Positions 6,466-15,648 of a stretch of 64,000 nt of DNA are shown piece after piece. The position numbers and the translations under genes were made by a program. The notes below the pieces were generated by a model that made no database searches, was not told the origin of the DNA, and was given only the letters and a program-made list of their open reading frames with translations. The DNA comes from Bradyrhizobium sp. SRL28 (GTDB lineage: Bacteria; Pseudomonadota; Alphaproteobacteria; Rhizobiales; Xanthobacteraceae). The first letter of the stretch is position 1. Every line of letters begins with the position of its first letter. The stretch lies in contig NZ_JAHEAG010000010.1 of the NCBI RefSeq assembly GCF_018596315.1, forward strand, positions 166,364 to 230,363, given 5' to 3'.

Positions 6466-7341
6466 CTAATTCTTTGCCATCTCTGCGCGATACCAGTCGC
6501 CGATCTCGCTGGCTGTCATCAGTGCGACGCCGTTGTGACCGAGGACGTAGTCGAGCAGCGCCTCCAGATACTTGATGCGATGCGGCACACCCGTGATGTA
6601 GGGGTGAATCGATATTGCCATGATCCGCGCGTTCGATGCGCCTTCGAGATATAGCCGGTCGAACTGATCGGTGCAGCGTTTCAGGAACTGCTCGGAAGGC
6701 AGATGCTGCAGGGCGTGGATGACGATATCATTAGTTTCGACCGAATAGGGGATTGTGGTTATGACGCCGTGAGGCGTGGCGATGTCCTGCGGCAGATCGT
6801 CGATCACCCAGTCCGCGACATACTCGATGCCGTTGAGGCGAAGCAGATCAAGGGTTTCCTCGGTCTCCGTGAGGCCGGGGCTTTCCCATGACCGTGGCGG
6901 CTTCGCTGCAAATTTCGAAATTGTCTCGACCGAGCGCTTAATGGCATCCGCCTGGTTCTCGACCTTGTGCATCGGCCCCTGCACGAAACCGTGCCCCATG
7001 AATTCGAATCCCGCTTCCAGCGCCGCTGACGCGACACGCGGATAGGAATTGCAGACATTGGCATTGATTGCCAGGGTCACCGGCATTTTGCGGTCGGTCA
7101 GTGCCTTGAACTGACGCCAGAAGCCGGCGCGCATTCCGTATTCATGCCATGACCAGTTCGGCACGTCCGGCAGTAGCGGCTGCCCCATTGGCGGGCTCAG
7201 CACCGTGCGAGGCATGGCGTTCTCGATCCGCCATTCCTCGACATTGAGGATGACCCATACCGCAAGCTTCTTGCCGCCGGGAAGCGTCAGCTTCGGTCGG
7301 TCGACTTGTGCTTGATAGGGGATGCGATCGCTCAGCGCCAC
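6466..7341 (-). CDS. Polysaccharide deacetylase/PuuE-type hydrolase
   Basis: A NodB-fold protein of about 291 residues, closest in style to the allantoinase-like PuuE group, which hydrolyses C-N bonds in small molecules, unlike chitin-type deacetylases. Visible motifs are VWVILNVEEW (metal-site strand), EFMGHGFVQGPMH, SWESPGLTETEETLDLL and the late MAISIHPYITGVPHRIKYLEALLDY. The preferred start is GTG at 7341, preceded by GGAAAG on the minus strand. An ATG at 7404 would overlap the upstream gene by 38 bases and add a proline-rich stretch. It follows the luciferase-like gene on the same strand and is probably co-transcribed. An amide or ring hydrolase role in the local catabolic pathway is inferred. 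Confidence 0.75.
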   Translation of the reverse strand: MALSDRIPYQAQVDRPKLTLPGGKKLAVWVILNVEEWRIENAMPRTVLSPPMGQPLLPDVPNWSWHEYGMRAGFWRQFKALTDRKMPVTLAINANVCNSYPRVASAALEAGFEFMGHGFVQGPMHKVENQADAIKRSVETISKFAAKPPRSWESPGLTETEETLDLLRLNGIEYVADWVIDDLPQDIATPHGVITTIPYSVETNDIVIHALQHLPSEQFLKRCTDQFDRLYLEGASNARIMAISIHPYITGVPHRIKYLEALLDYVLGHNGVALMTASEIGDWYRAEMAKN

Positions 7342-7366
7342 GGCAAGCTTTCCTGGTGTAGATGGA

Positions 7367-8473
7367 CTATTCGGCGGCCTTGGAGGAGCTGGACGCGCTG
7401 GCATTGACGCGCGGCATGACCTTTTCGGCCATCAGAATCATTGACTGGCGTCCGAGTTCGCGATCTTTCCAATCCTTGCCGGCATAGAGCAGTGTGCCAA
7501 AAGGCCCGGTCTCCTCCTGAAAAGCCAGCAGTTGGTCGGCCACGCTCTCCGGCGTGCCATGAATGATCAGCTTGTCGCAGATCGACTCCAGCGTCACCTC
7601 ATCGTCGGGCTGATCGCGGCGCGTTTTGAACAATTCGATACGACCGCCGCGCTTCAGCTTGGTGAACAGCGAGCGATAGTAATAAACATAGGGTCCATTC
7701 GGATCGGTGGCGTAGGCTTTCGCCGTTGCTGCGTCCTTGGCGACGAACACGCTCTTGGCGACGCGCCAATTCGCCGGGTCCGCGGGACGGCCGGCGCGTT
7801 CGCATCCCTCTACATATTTGGGCCAATGGCTTTTCACCCAGGCCGGCATCAGGAAGTTTGCCGAGATTGGCTCCCAGCCGCGCGCGGCGGCTTCCGTCAC
7901 ACCCTTTGAGAACGGCGCCACCGCCGTGACCACGATCGGCGGGTGCGGCCGTTGCAGTGGGCGCGGAATGAAGCCCTGGCCGATGTCCTCGATCAGGGTC
8001 TTCTGAACCGATATGTTCCAGAATTGGCCCTGAAGATTATAGGGCGGCTCGCTTGCCCAGATCTGAAGCACCTGATTGATCGCCTCCAGGAACATGGCAT
8101 TCCTGTCCACCTCGAGGTTGCCGAATACTTCGGCGTCCGACAGCAGGCCACCGGGGCTGATGCCGAAGATCAGGCGTCCGTCGAGCATATGATCAAGCAT
8201 CGCGATCGAGGCTGCAATCGCCGCCGGATGAGCGTTGGGCATGTTGACGGTGCCGGTGCCAAGCTTGATCTGCCTGGTTGCGGCTGCGAGCCACGCGATG
8301 AAAGCTATGCAAGAAGTAATATTCTCGGCCTTGTCGGTGACATGCTCGCCGACATAGGCTTCGGTGAAGCCGAGTTCGTCGGCCAGCAGGAAAGCCTCGC
8401 GGTCCTCCTTGAGCGAAAGCCGCCAATCCTTGTCGACAGGATGAATCGGCATCGTAAAAAACCCAAGCTTCAT
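7367..8473 (-). CDS. LLM class flavin-dependent oxidoreductase (luciferase-like)
   Basis: A 368-residue TIM-barrel oxidoreductase of the bacterial luciferase family, which uses reduced FMN or F420. The N-terminal MKLGFFTMPIHP, the phrase EHVTDKAENITSCIAFIAWLAAAT followed by QIKLGTGTVNMPNAHPAAIAASIAMLDHM, and GRLIFGISPGG are characteristic. The chosen start at 8473 (MKLGFF) has a purine-rich GGGGAAGAG upstream; a longer reading to 8563 adds residues unlike the family. The C terminus ends in a short Ser/Ala tail. It heads a minus-strand pair with the PuuE-type hydrolase and is divergent from the molybdenum hydroxylase operon. It could oxygenate the same pathway's intermediates; substrate not known. 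Confidence 0.85.
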   Translation of the reverse strand: MKLGFFTMPIHPVDKDWRLSLKEDREAFLLADELGFTEAYVGEHVTDKAENITSCIAFIAWLAAATRQIKLGTGTVNMPNAHPAAIAASIAMLDHMLDGRLIFGISPGGLLSDAEVFGNLEVDRNAMFLEAINQVLQIWASEPPYNLQGQFWNISVQKTLIEDIGQGFIPRPLQRPHPPIVVTAVAPFSKGVTEAAARGWEPISANFLMPAWVKSHWPKYVEGCERAGRPADPANWRVAKSVFVAKDAATAKAYATDPNGPYVYYYRSLFTKLKRGGRIELFKTRRDQPDDEVTLESICDKLIIHGTPESVADQLLAFQEETGPFGTLLYAGKDWKDRELGRQSMILMAEKVMPRVNASASSSSKAAE

Positions 8474-8649
8474 GGTCTGCTCTTCCCCAAAGGCAGGCTT
8501 TTGTTTGGCACAGAACGTGCGTCGTTCGTCGCTCGAAAACAAGTTCAAAGTCGAAATAATCATTCTATAACAAACTTGACCTTTGGCGGTCTCAGCCGTC
8601 TAATCCCGCGAAAATGCCGATAGTATTGGCCGGGGAGGTCACACCAAAC

Positions 8650-9531
8650 ATGAAGGCCTCGGCTTTCGCTTACGCCCGCGCGACCAGCGTCGCAGATGCG
8701 CTGGAGTTGCTGACCGCGCATGGCGAAAGGGCCAAGGTGTTGTCGGGCGGCCAAAGCCTGCTGCCGGCGATGAATTTGCGCCTGATCGCGCCCGAACTCA
8801 TTATCGATATCGGCGCGTTAACCGAGTTGCGTGGAGTTGTGGTGAAGGAAGGCGTCCTCACCATCGGTGCGCTGACGTGCCACGCCGATCTCCTGAAATC
8901 TCCGGAAATAGCAGCCCACGCTCCCTTGCTGACGGATGCGGTTGCCCATGTTGCCCATCCGGCAATCCGCAACCGTGGCACCATCGGGGGAAGCCTTGCG
9001 CACGCAGACCCAGCTTCTGAACTGCCGGCCTGCATGCTTACGCTTGGCGCTACCATCATTGCTCGCGGGCCAGGCGGCGAGCGGCGGATTGCCGCTAGCG
9101 GGTTCTTCGCCGGGATCTACGAAACCGCGCTTGCGCCGCAAGAGTTGCTGGTCGCCGTTGAGTTGCCGGTGCCCCCTAAAAATTCGACGCATTTCTTTCA
9201 TGAGTTCGCCCGTCGACAGGGCGACTACGCGATCGTCGGTCTCGCAGCGCAGGCCTTCGTCAGGGATGGGCGGTTTACCGATCTTCGCCTTGGTTTCTTT
9301 GCCGTCGGGGATCGCCCGTTGCTAGCCAGGTCTGCCGGCAAACTGGTCGATGTCGCCATCACGCCCGCCGTGTTGGCCGAGGCGGCTTCTGCATTGAATG
9401 ACGAACTCGATCCGCTGGAGGATCATCAGGCGACACCCGCAATGCGCCGGCATCTGGCGAAGATCTTGTTGGCGCGTTGCGTTTCTTCGCTGCTTGCCCG
9501 CCCTGAACTCCGCGCGGGAGCATCAGCGTGA
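8650..9531 (+). CDS. Molybdenum hydroxylase, FAD-binding medium subunit (CoxM-like)
   Basis: A 293-residue FAD subunit of a three-component xanthine dehydrogenase family enzyme. It shows both FAD-binding loops: GGQSLLPAM at residues 33-41 and RNRGTIGGSLAHADP at 107-121. It then carries the CO dehydrogenase flavoprotein C-terminal domain (FHEFARRQGDYAIVGLAAQAF, with the conserved GDYA). It transfers electrons from the 2Fe-2S subunit to an acceptor. The ATG at 8650 follows GGGGAGG; an ATG at 8614 is less likely. Its stop overlaps the 2Fe-2S gene (9528), as is usual in medium-small-large operons. Although such genes are often labelled carbon monoxide dehydrogenase, the large subunit argues against that. 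Confidence 0.9.
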   Translation: MKASAFAYARATSVADALELLTAHGERAKVLSGGQSLLPAMNLRLIAPELIIDIGALTELRGVVVKEGVLTIGALTCHADLLKSPEIAAHAPLLTDAVAHVAHPAIRNRGTIGGSLAHADPASELPACMLTLGATIIARGPGGERRIAASGFFAGIYETALAPQELLVAVELPVPPKNSTHFFHEFARRQGDYAIVGLAAQAFVRDGRFTDLRLGFFAVGDRPLLARSAGKLVDVAITPAVLAEAASALNDELDPLEDHQATPAMRRHLAKILLARCVSSLLARPELRAGASA

Positions 9532-10013
9532 CGGCTGCGGTTGAGATTTCGCTGAATGTTAATGGTGAGCGTGTTGAAGCGAATGTGCTGCCGCGCCTGA
9601 ACTTAGCGGACTTTCTTCGCGAGCATCTTGAGCTGACCGGCACGCATGTCGGTTGCGAACACGGGGTGTGCGGTGCGTGCACGGTCCGCGTCAATGGCGA
9701 TATCGTCCGTTCCTGCTTGATGCTTGCAGTACAGACGCACAATGCGACGGTTGAGACGATCGAGGGGGTCTCCGACAGCGGCGAGATTGCCGATTTGCAG
9801 TCTGCATTCCGGGAACGCAACGCACTGCAATGCGGCTTCTGTACGCCGGGAATGCTGATGGCGGCACAGGATCTGCTGAAGCAATCGCCGTGTCCGGATC
9901 GAGAACAGATTCGCGAGCATCTTTCCGGCAATTATTGCCGCTGCACAGGCTACCAGGCAATCGTCGACGCCATCGAGACCACAGCGCGTGCGCGCGCCGG
10001 ACGCTTGACATGA
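9528..10013 (+). CDS. Molybdenum hydroxylase, 2Fe-2S small subunit (CoxS-like)
   Basis: A 161-residue protein with two iron-sulfur clusters. The plant-ferredoxin-like N-terminal domain has cysteines 43, 48, 51 and 63 (CEHGVCGAC...C). The C-terminal helical domain has cysteines 102, 105, 137 and 139 (QCGFCTPGM and CRCTGY). All eight ligands are present, so it should be functional. It wires the molybdenum site of the large subunit to the FAD subunit. The gene overlaps its neighbours at both ends (four bases with the FAD gene, ATGA at 10010 with the large subunit). Start ATG at 9528, GTG-free and unambiguous. Confidence 0.93.
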   Translation: MTAAVEISLNVNGERVEANVLPRLNLADFLREHLELTGTHVGCEHGVCGACTVRVNGDIVRSCLMLAVQTHNATVETIEGVSDSGEIADLQSAFRERNALQCGFCTPGMLMAAQDLLKQSPCPDREQIREHLSGNYCRCTGYQAIVDAIETTARARAGRLT

Positions 10014-12403
10014 CAACGGCACGGGAAAATTCTGAAACGCTTTCTGCGCTGGACCGTCCGAACTCCTATATCGGCAAGACAGTGCCGCGGCCGAACCTCG
10101 ACCGGCTGATGCAGGGGCGGGGGCTCTATGTCAGCGACATCGAGCTGCCGCGCATGGCGCATGTCGTGTTCCTGCGCTCGCCGCATGCCCACGCGAAGAT
10201 CAATGGCATCGACGCTTCGACGGCCAAGCAGATGCCGGGAGTGATCGCCGTTGTCTCAGGCAGCGAACTCTCGACCGTCATTACGCCGTGGGTCGGCGTA
10301 CTCTCGCATTTGAAAGGCCTCAAATCCGCTCCGCAAAGCGCTATCGCGGTTGACCGCGTGTGCTGGCAAGGCGAAGCGGTCGCGGCCGTGGTGGCGAGCA
10401 GTCGCGCTCAGGCGGAGGATGCTGCGGAGCTTGTCTCGGTCGAGTATGAGGAGCTCGATGCCGTAACGGACATGCGCACCGCGCTCGATCCAGCAACAGC
10501 AGTGATCCATGCCTCGCTCGGCGACAACCTGGCTTTTGAGCGCAATCACGACGCGGGCGCCGTCGATCAGGCCTTCGCTGAATCCGACGAGGTGGTGGAG
10601 GCAGAGTTCGTTTTCGGACGGCATACCGGCGTGACGCTGGAACCGCGCGCGGTGGTAGCAGACTGGAACGCCGCGGAAGCGAGACTGACCATCTATCAAG
10701 GCACGCAGGCGCCGCATATGGTGCAAAACATTGCGGCGCTCCATCTCGGTTTGAAGGAATCGCAGGTCCGCGTGGTCTGCAAGGACGTCGGCGGTTCTTT
10801 CGGCATCAAGGTCCACATCTATGCCGACGAGATGGCGACTTACGCGCTGTCGAAGCTGCTGCGGCGGCCGATCAAATTCGTCGCCGACCGGGTCGAGAGC
10901 TTCAACACCGACATTCATGCCCGCGACCATCGGTGCAAGGGAAAGATCGGCGTCACGCGCGATGGCACTATCACGGCATTCGAGATCGACGATCTTACGG
11001 GCATCGGACCCTATTCGATGTATCCGCGCACCAGCGCGATCGAGGCCAATCAGGTCGTCAATCTCGTCGGTGGTCCCTATCTGACCAGGAATTATCGTGC
11101 CCGGGCCCGCGTCGTGTTCCAGAACAAGAACGTGATGTGCCAGTACCGCGCCGTTGGCCACCCGATCGCCTGCTCGGTGACGGAAGGCCTGGTCGATCTG
11201 GCGGCCATGAAGATCGGCATGGACCCGATCGAAATCCGTCGCCGTAATCTGATTGCCGACGACGCGTATCCGTGTGCCTCGCCGTCCGGCTTGCGCTTCG
11301 AGCAATTGTCGCACCATGCATCGCTCGCCAAGCTCATCAAAATGATGGGCTACGACGCGTTGCGCGCCGAGCAGACCGCCCTGCGAGCGAAGGGCATCCA
11401 TCGTGGGATCGGCATCGCCAGCTTCATCGAGGTTACCAATCCCAGTGCGGCGTTTTATGGCGTCGGCGGAGCGAAGATATCCTCGCAGGATGGGGTTGCG
11501 GTGCGGCTCGACGCGCAGGGGTCAGTGATCTGCCAAACAAGTATCACCGAACAGGGACAGGGATCGGAATCGCTCACCGCACAGATCGTCGGAAGCGTGC
11601 TCGGCGTCTCGATGGATCGCGTCCGCGTTATTCTGGGCGACACTGACATTACGCCGTATGGCGGAGGCACCTGGGCCTCGCGCGGCGCTGGTATCGGTGG
11701 TGAGGCCGCGCTTCAAGCTACCAAAGTACTGCGCAAGAATATTCTCGACGTGGCAGCCGCCGTGCTGCAATCGACGCCAGGGGATCTCGACATTGTCAAC
11801 AATGGTGTCGTGAATGCCGCCGATGGTACGCCGCGGATCGATTTGAGCGAGCTCGCGCGTATTGTCTATTTTCGTCCCGATACGCTGCCGCCCGGCATTC
11901 AGGCCGAGTTTATGGCTACCAGGCACTTTGTCCCGCGCGAATATCCCTTCGCCTTCACCAATGGCGTTCAGGCCTCCTGGCTGGAGGTCGATACCGATAC
12001 CGGCTTTGTGAAGCTGCTGAAACATTGGGTTGTCGAGGATTGCGGCACCATCATCAATCCACAGTTGGTCGATGAGCAAATCAGAGGAGGCGTGGTGCAG
12101 GGCCTTGGCGCCGCGCTGTTCGAGAAATGCGTGTATGACGAACGCGGCCAGCTCACCAATGCCAACATGGCCGACTATCTGGTGCCGATGTCCGGGGAAA
12201 TGCCTGATATCGATGTCGGGCATGTGGTTTCACCGACCCTGGAATCGGAACTGGGTGCGAAAGGCGCAGGGGAGGCAGGTACGGCAGGTGCGGCGGCAGC
12301 CGTAACCAACGCGGTCAACGATGCGCTCCGGCCGTTTGGGGCAATAATCACGGAAATTCCGCTGACGCCTCAGGTCATCCTGACTGCCTTGGGGCGGATA
12401 TAG
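10010..12403 (+). CDS. Molybdenum hydroxylase, molybdopterin-binding large subunit
   Basis: A 797-residue catalytic subunit of the xanthine dehydrogenase family. Seen in order are the N-terminal domain (GRGLYVSDIELPRMAHVVFLRSPHAHAKI), the cofactor-binding KDVGGSFGIK, and the C-terminal GAKGAGEAGTAGAA near residue 750, which holds the catalytic Glu. The loop that reads AYxCSFR in form I CO dehydrogenase and AYRGAGR in form II is QYRAVGHP here, near residue 378, so it is probably a hydroxylase for another substrate. The start at 10010 overlaps the upstream stop as ATGA; longer in-frame readings are antisense-like. The surrounding flavin monooxygenase, LLM and hydrolase genes suggest oxidation of an aromatic or N-heterocycle. 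Confidence 0.9.
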   Translation: MTTARENSETLSALDRPNSYIGKTVPRPNLDRLMQGRGLYVSDIELPRMAHVVFLRSPHAHAKINGIDASTAKQMPGVIAVVSGSELSTVITPWVGVLSHLKGLKSAPQSAIAVDRVCWQGEAVAAVVASSRAQAEDAAELVSVEYEELDAVTDMRTALDPATAVIHASLGDNLAFERNHDAGAVDQAFAESDEVVEAEFVFGRHTGVTLEPRAVVADWNAAEARLTIYQGTQAPHMVQNIAALHLGLKESQVRVVCKDVGGSFGIKVHIYADEMATYALSKLLRRPIKFVADRVESFNTDIHARDHRCKGKIGVTRDGTITAFEIDDLTGIGPYSMYPRTSAIEANQVVNLVGGPYLTRNYRARARVVFQNKNVMCQYRAVGHPIACSVTEGLVDLAAMKIGMDPIEIRRRNLIADDAYPCASPSGLRFEQLSHHASLAKLIKMMGYDALRAEQTALRAKGIHRGIGIASFIEVTNPSAAFYGVGGAKISSQDGVAVRLDAQGSVICQTSITEQGQGSESLTAQIVGSVLGVSMDRVRVILGDTDITPYGGGTWASRGAGIGGEAALQATKVLRKNILDVAAAVLQSTPGDLDIVNNGVVNAADGTPRIDLSELARIVYFRPDTLPPGIQAEFMATRHFVPREYPFAFTNGVQASWLEVDTDTGFVKLLKHWVVEDCGTIINPQLVDEQIRGGVVQGLGAALFEKCVYDERGQLTNANMADYLVPMSGEMPDIDVGHVVSPTLESELGAKGAGEAGTAGAAAAVTNAVNDALRPFGAIITEIPLTPQVILTALGRI

Positions 12404-12464
12404 ACCACGGCAATAAGATCGACCGGACAGAACGAGAAGCCATTTGGATCAAGCCTAACGCACC

Positions 12465-13247
12465 ACGCAAACCGAATCCAATGAAGTCCTTTATGACGTG
12501 GCTGACCATATCGCGGTCATCACGCTGAACGCGCCGGAGCGCATGAACACGATTTCCGGGCCCATGCTGAATGATCTGACGCGGCTTCTTATCGAAGCAA
12601 ACGAGGATCGCGACGTTCGCTGCGTCATCCTCACTGGCAACGGGCGCGCATTTTGCGCCGGCCTGGATTTGCGGAAAGAGCGCAGCGGCGATGGCCTCAG
12701 TGCGGCTTCGTCAGCAACTTCGCTGGACCTGCACAGCACGCCGCCGACCGTTCTGCAGGCCATGGACAAGCCGACAATTTGCGCCGTGAACGGCGGCGCC
12801 GTGGGATACGGCGCTCGGCTGCGACATTCGCATCATGGCTGAATTGGCAAAGCTGGCAGCCGCCTTCGTCAAGCGCGGCGTGGTGCCGGAATCAGGCGGT
12901 ACCTGGTTTTTGCCCCGCATGATCGGCTGGGCCAAGGCATCCGAGCTGATTTTCATCGGCCGCACGCTCTCGGCGCGGGAAGCGCTCGACTGGGGTCTTG
13001 TCAACGAGGTCGTGCCGGATGCCGCCCTGATGGGCCGGGCTCGCGAGATGGCACGTGAGATTGCGGCCAACGCGCCGCTGGCGGTACAGGCCGCCAAGCG
13101 CATGATGCGGATGGGACTCAACAGACGTTCCCCGATCATGTGCATCACGTCTATCTGCAGCTCTTGCCGCTGTTCAAGACGCAGGACATGCAGGAAGGCA
13201 TCAAGGCGTTCATGGAGAAGCGGGAACCGGGGTTCGAAGGGCGTTGA
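12465..13247 (+). pseudogene. Enoyl-CoA hydratase/isomerase gene broken by two frameshifts
   Basis: Three frames together give a full crotonase. First: TESNEVLYDVADHIAVITL...CAGLDLRKER...GGAVGYG, up to about 12818. Second: LGCDIRIMAELAKLAAAFVKRGVVPESGG...MMRMGL, up to about 13120. Third: FPDHVHHVYLQLLPLFK...EKREPGFEGR, ending at TGA 13245. The expected start codon position before QTESNEV reads ACG. Two indels and a missing ATG indicate a decayed gene, unless the assembly is wrong. The oxyanion-hole phrases (CAGLDL and GGAVGYG) survive. It follows the molybdenum hydroxylase operon on the same strand and would once have handled a CoA-activated ring-cleavage product. Confidence 0.8.
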
Positions 13248-13259
13248 TTGCCGTTCGCA

Positions 13260-14414
13260 CTATTCGGCTGCCGCACTCGCGATCGCGCCTGCCTGCCGGT
13301 TGGTGACGACTACCTTGATCGCATCTTCGACGCGCTCGCGGGCATAGCGCAACGCGGTCGGCAGGTCGGCCAGCGGAAATGTGTGAGTATGGATCTTCGT
13401 GGCATCGAAGCGCTTCTCCGCCATCAGCGCCATGGCGCGCCGGGTGGCGCTGCGGCCTTCGCCACGAATTCCGTAGGCATATATATTGTTTTTCACGAGA
13501 TGCGCGAGATCCATCGTGACTGGGTCGTGCGGAAACGCGGCGAGACAGATTTTCCCGCCGCGATTGGTCATGTGAATAGCCTGATTGATCGTTGCTTCGG
13601 TGCCGGCGCACTCGACCACATAGTCCGCGCCGATACCGCCGGTGAGTTGCTTGACGACCTTAACCGCGTCCTCGTCGTTAATATTGACGACGCGGTCGGC
13701 GCCGAGCTCCCGGCCGATCGCCAGCCTTCCGTTGCGTGTCCCGGTCAGGATGACCGGGCTGGCGCCGAGCGCCTTAGCAACGGCCACCGCGAGTAGTCCG
13801 ATCGGCCCCGGGCCGATCACCACGACGCTCTCGCCGGCTACCAACCCTCCCAACTCCGTCAATCCATACATCGAGGTCCCCGCGGTGACGACCAGCGTCG
13901 CCTCGGCGTCGCTCATCGTGTCGGGCACCCGCGCCAGCGTGTTGATATGATTGATCGCGTATTCGGCAAAGCCGCCGTCGGTCGTGAAGCCGTTGGCGCG
14001 ATGGCCCTTCTCGGGCTTCCCGTAGTTCAGACATGACGTATACATGCCCTGGCGGCAGCGCTTGCATTGACCGCAGCCGGCGTGGATCTCCACGCTAATC
14101 CGCTCCCCGATCTTGAATTCGTTGACGTCGGGCCCGAGCGCGGCGACCGTGCCCATATACTCGTGGCCCGGCGTGAAATTCTTATTGAAGGGCAGGCCAC
14201 CTTCAATGCTGGCCGGTGACCCCGAATGAATGATTTCGAGGTCGGTTGCACAGATCGCGACCGCATCGATCCGGATCAGGACTTCGGCGCGTGAAGGGAT
14301 GGGCACAGGTTTTTCAAGCAGCAACAGCTGGTCCGGGTCGCCGAGCACCCAGGCCTTCATCCGGTCGGGAATGGGAAGCGCGGGCGATGTCGTCACGCCT
14401 GAGGGTTGGTACAT
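13260..14414 (-). CDS. Zinc-dependent alcohol dehydrogenase (MDR family)
   Basis: A 384-residue medium-chain dehydrogenase. The catalytic zinc site is C55 with GHE at 83-85, and the four structural zinc cysteines are C114, C117, C120 and C128 (CGQCKRC...C). The Rossmann signature VVVIGPGPIGLLA follows at mid-protein. It would oxidise an alcohol or polyol with NAD(P)+, or reduce the aldehyde. An AGAGGATAC box precedes the ATG at 14414, which supports the longer start over the internal MKAWVLG at residue 19. It is convergent with the hydratase pseudogene and divergent from the ABC transporter operon. Substrate not predictable. Confidence 0.85.
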   Translation of the reverse strand: MYQPSGVTTSPALPIPDRMKAWVLGDPDQLLLLEKPVPIPSRAEVLIRIDAVAICATDLEIIHSGSPASIEGGLPFNKNFTPGHEYMGTVAALGPDVNEFKIGERISVEIHAGCGQCKRCRQGMYTSCLNYGKPEKGHRANGFTTDGGFAEYAINHINTLARVPDTMSDAEATLVVTAGTSMYGLTELGGLVAGESVVVIGPGPIGLLAVAVAKALGASPVILTGTRNGRLAIGRELGADRVVNINDEDAVKVVKQLTGGIGADYVVECAGTEATINQAIHMTNRGGKICLAAFPHDPVTMDLAHLVKNNIYAYGIRGEGRSATRRAMALMAEKRFDATKIHTHTFPLADLPTALRYARERVEDAIKVVVTNRQAGAIASAAAE

Positions 14415-14603
14415 GGGCGTATCCTCTCGCGCCGGATGCTACCGGAAATCGCCGGCCGACAAAATTGCTGAATACGGGTGGCGTTTGCCGGGGACATTTG
14501 CTGCATAGCAAAACGCCTTGTCGCAAAAGCTTCATACGCGGCCTATACTTGCACACCGGTTGGTGATGAGATCGTCAATTGCCGCCCTAAACCGGAGTGA
14601 CCC

Positions 14604-15611
14604 ATGAAGACCGCCCGTTTTGTACTTGCCTTGCTCGCGCTGTCGCTGATCGCGCCCTGGCAGTCCGCCAAAGCGGCCGACGTCATCTGCTACAATTGCC
14701 CGCCGGAATGGGCGGACTGGGCCTCGATGCTGAAAGCGATCAAGGCCGATCTCAACTACGATATCCCGCACGACAACAAGAATTCCGGCCAGGCGCTGGC
14801 TCAGATCCTCGCTGAAAAAAACAATCCTGTCGGCGATATCGGTTATTTCGGCGTGACCTTCGGCATGAAAGCCAAAGCGCAGGATGCGCTCGAGCCTTAC
14901 AAGCCGGCGAAATGGGACCAGGTCCCTGCCGGCCTGAAGGATGCCGACGGCTACTGGACCACTATTCATTCCGGCACACTGGGCCTGTTTGTGAACAAGG
15001 ACGCGCTCGGCGGCAAGCCGGTGCCGGCCTGCTGGAAGGACCTCCTGAAGCCCGACTACAAGGGCATGGTCGGCTATCTCGATCCGTCGTCGGCTGCGGT
15101 CGGATATGTCGGCGCGGTCGCCATCAATCTGGCGCTCGGCGGCTCCGAAACAAACTTCGATCCCGCGATTAATTTCTTCAAGGACCTGCGGAAGAATGAT
15201 CCGATCGTTCCCAAGCAAACGTCCTACGCCCGCGTTGTCTCCGGCGAGATGCCGATCCTGTTCGACTATGATTTCAACGCCTATCGCGCGAAATATTCGG
15301 AAAAGGGCAATTTTGAATTCGTGATCCCCTGCGAGGGATCGGTGGTGTTTCCCTACGTCGTCGGCCTCGTCAAGAACGCGCCCGACAAGGACAAGGCCAA
15401 GAAGGTGCTGGATTATCTTTTGTCCGACAAGGGACAGGCGATCTGGACCAATGCCTACCTCCGCCCGGCGCGGCCAATCGAGCTGCCCGAGGCTGTGAAG
15501 AAGAAATTCCTGCCTGACAGCGATTATGCGCGCGCGAAGAACGTCGACTGGGGACAGATGGAAAACGTGCAAAAAGGCTTTGTCGACCGCTATCTCGCCG
15601 AGGTCCGCTGA
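14604..15611 (+). CDS. ABC transporter substrate-binding protein
   Basis: A 335-residue periplasmic binding protein with a clear signal peptide (MKTARFVLALLALSLIAPWQSAKAA, cleavage near residue 25). The mature part begins DVICYNCPPEWADWASMLKAIK and has the family 1 bilobal layout: GDIGYFGVTFGMKAK, HSGTLGLFVNKDALGGKPVPACWKDLL, GMVGYLDPSSAAVGYVGAVA, and KKVLDYLLSDKGQAIW. Such proteins bind polyamines, ferric iron, phosphonates or related ligands. Two permease genes, an ATPase gene and a phosphoesterase gene follow in the same direction, giving a complete importer. The phosphoesterase suggests, by inference only, a phosphorus-containing ligand. A two-cysteine stretch (YNCPPEW, PACWK) could form a disulfide. 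Confidence 0.85.
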   Translation: MKTARFVLALLALSLIAPWQSAKAADVICYNCPPEWADWASMLKAIKADLNYDIPHDNKNSGQALAQILAEKNNPVGDIGYFGVTFGMKAKAQDALEPYKPAKWDQVPAGLKDADGYWTTIHSGTLGLFVNKDALGGKPVPACWKDLLKPDYKGMVGYLDPSSAAVGYVGAVAINLALGGSETNFDPAINFFKDLRKNDPIVPKQTSYARVVSGEMPILFDYDFNAYRAKYSEKGNFEFVIPCEGSVVFPYVVGLVKNAPDKDKAKKVLDYLLSDKGQAIWTNAYLRPARPIELPEAVKKKFLPDSDYARAKNVDWGQMENVQKGFVDRYLAEVR

Positions 15612-15648
15612 GGCAATATGGCGCCACTCGTCGGGGCGCTTTCTTCTG

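Noticed and set aside
8650..12403. Aerobic carbon monoxide dehydrogenase (coxMSL)
   Set aside because: The large subunit reads QYRAVGHP where CO dehydrogenases have AYxCSFR or AYRGAGR, so only the general Mo-hydroxylase label is supported.
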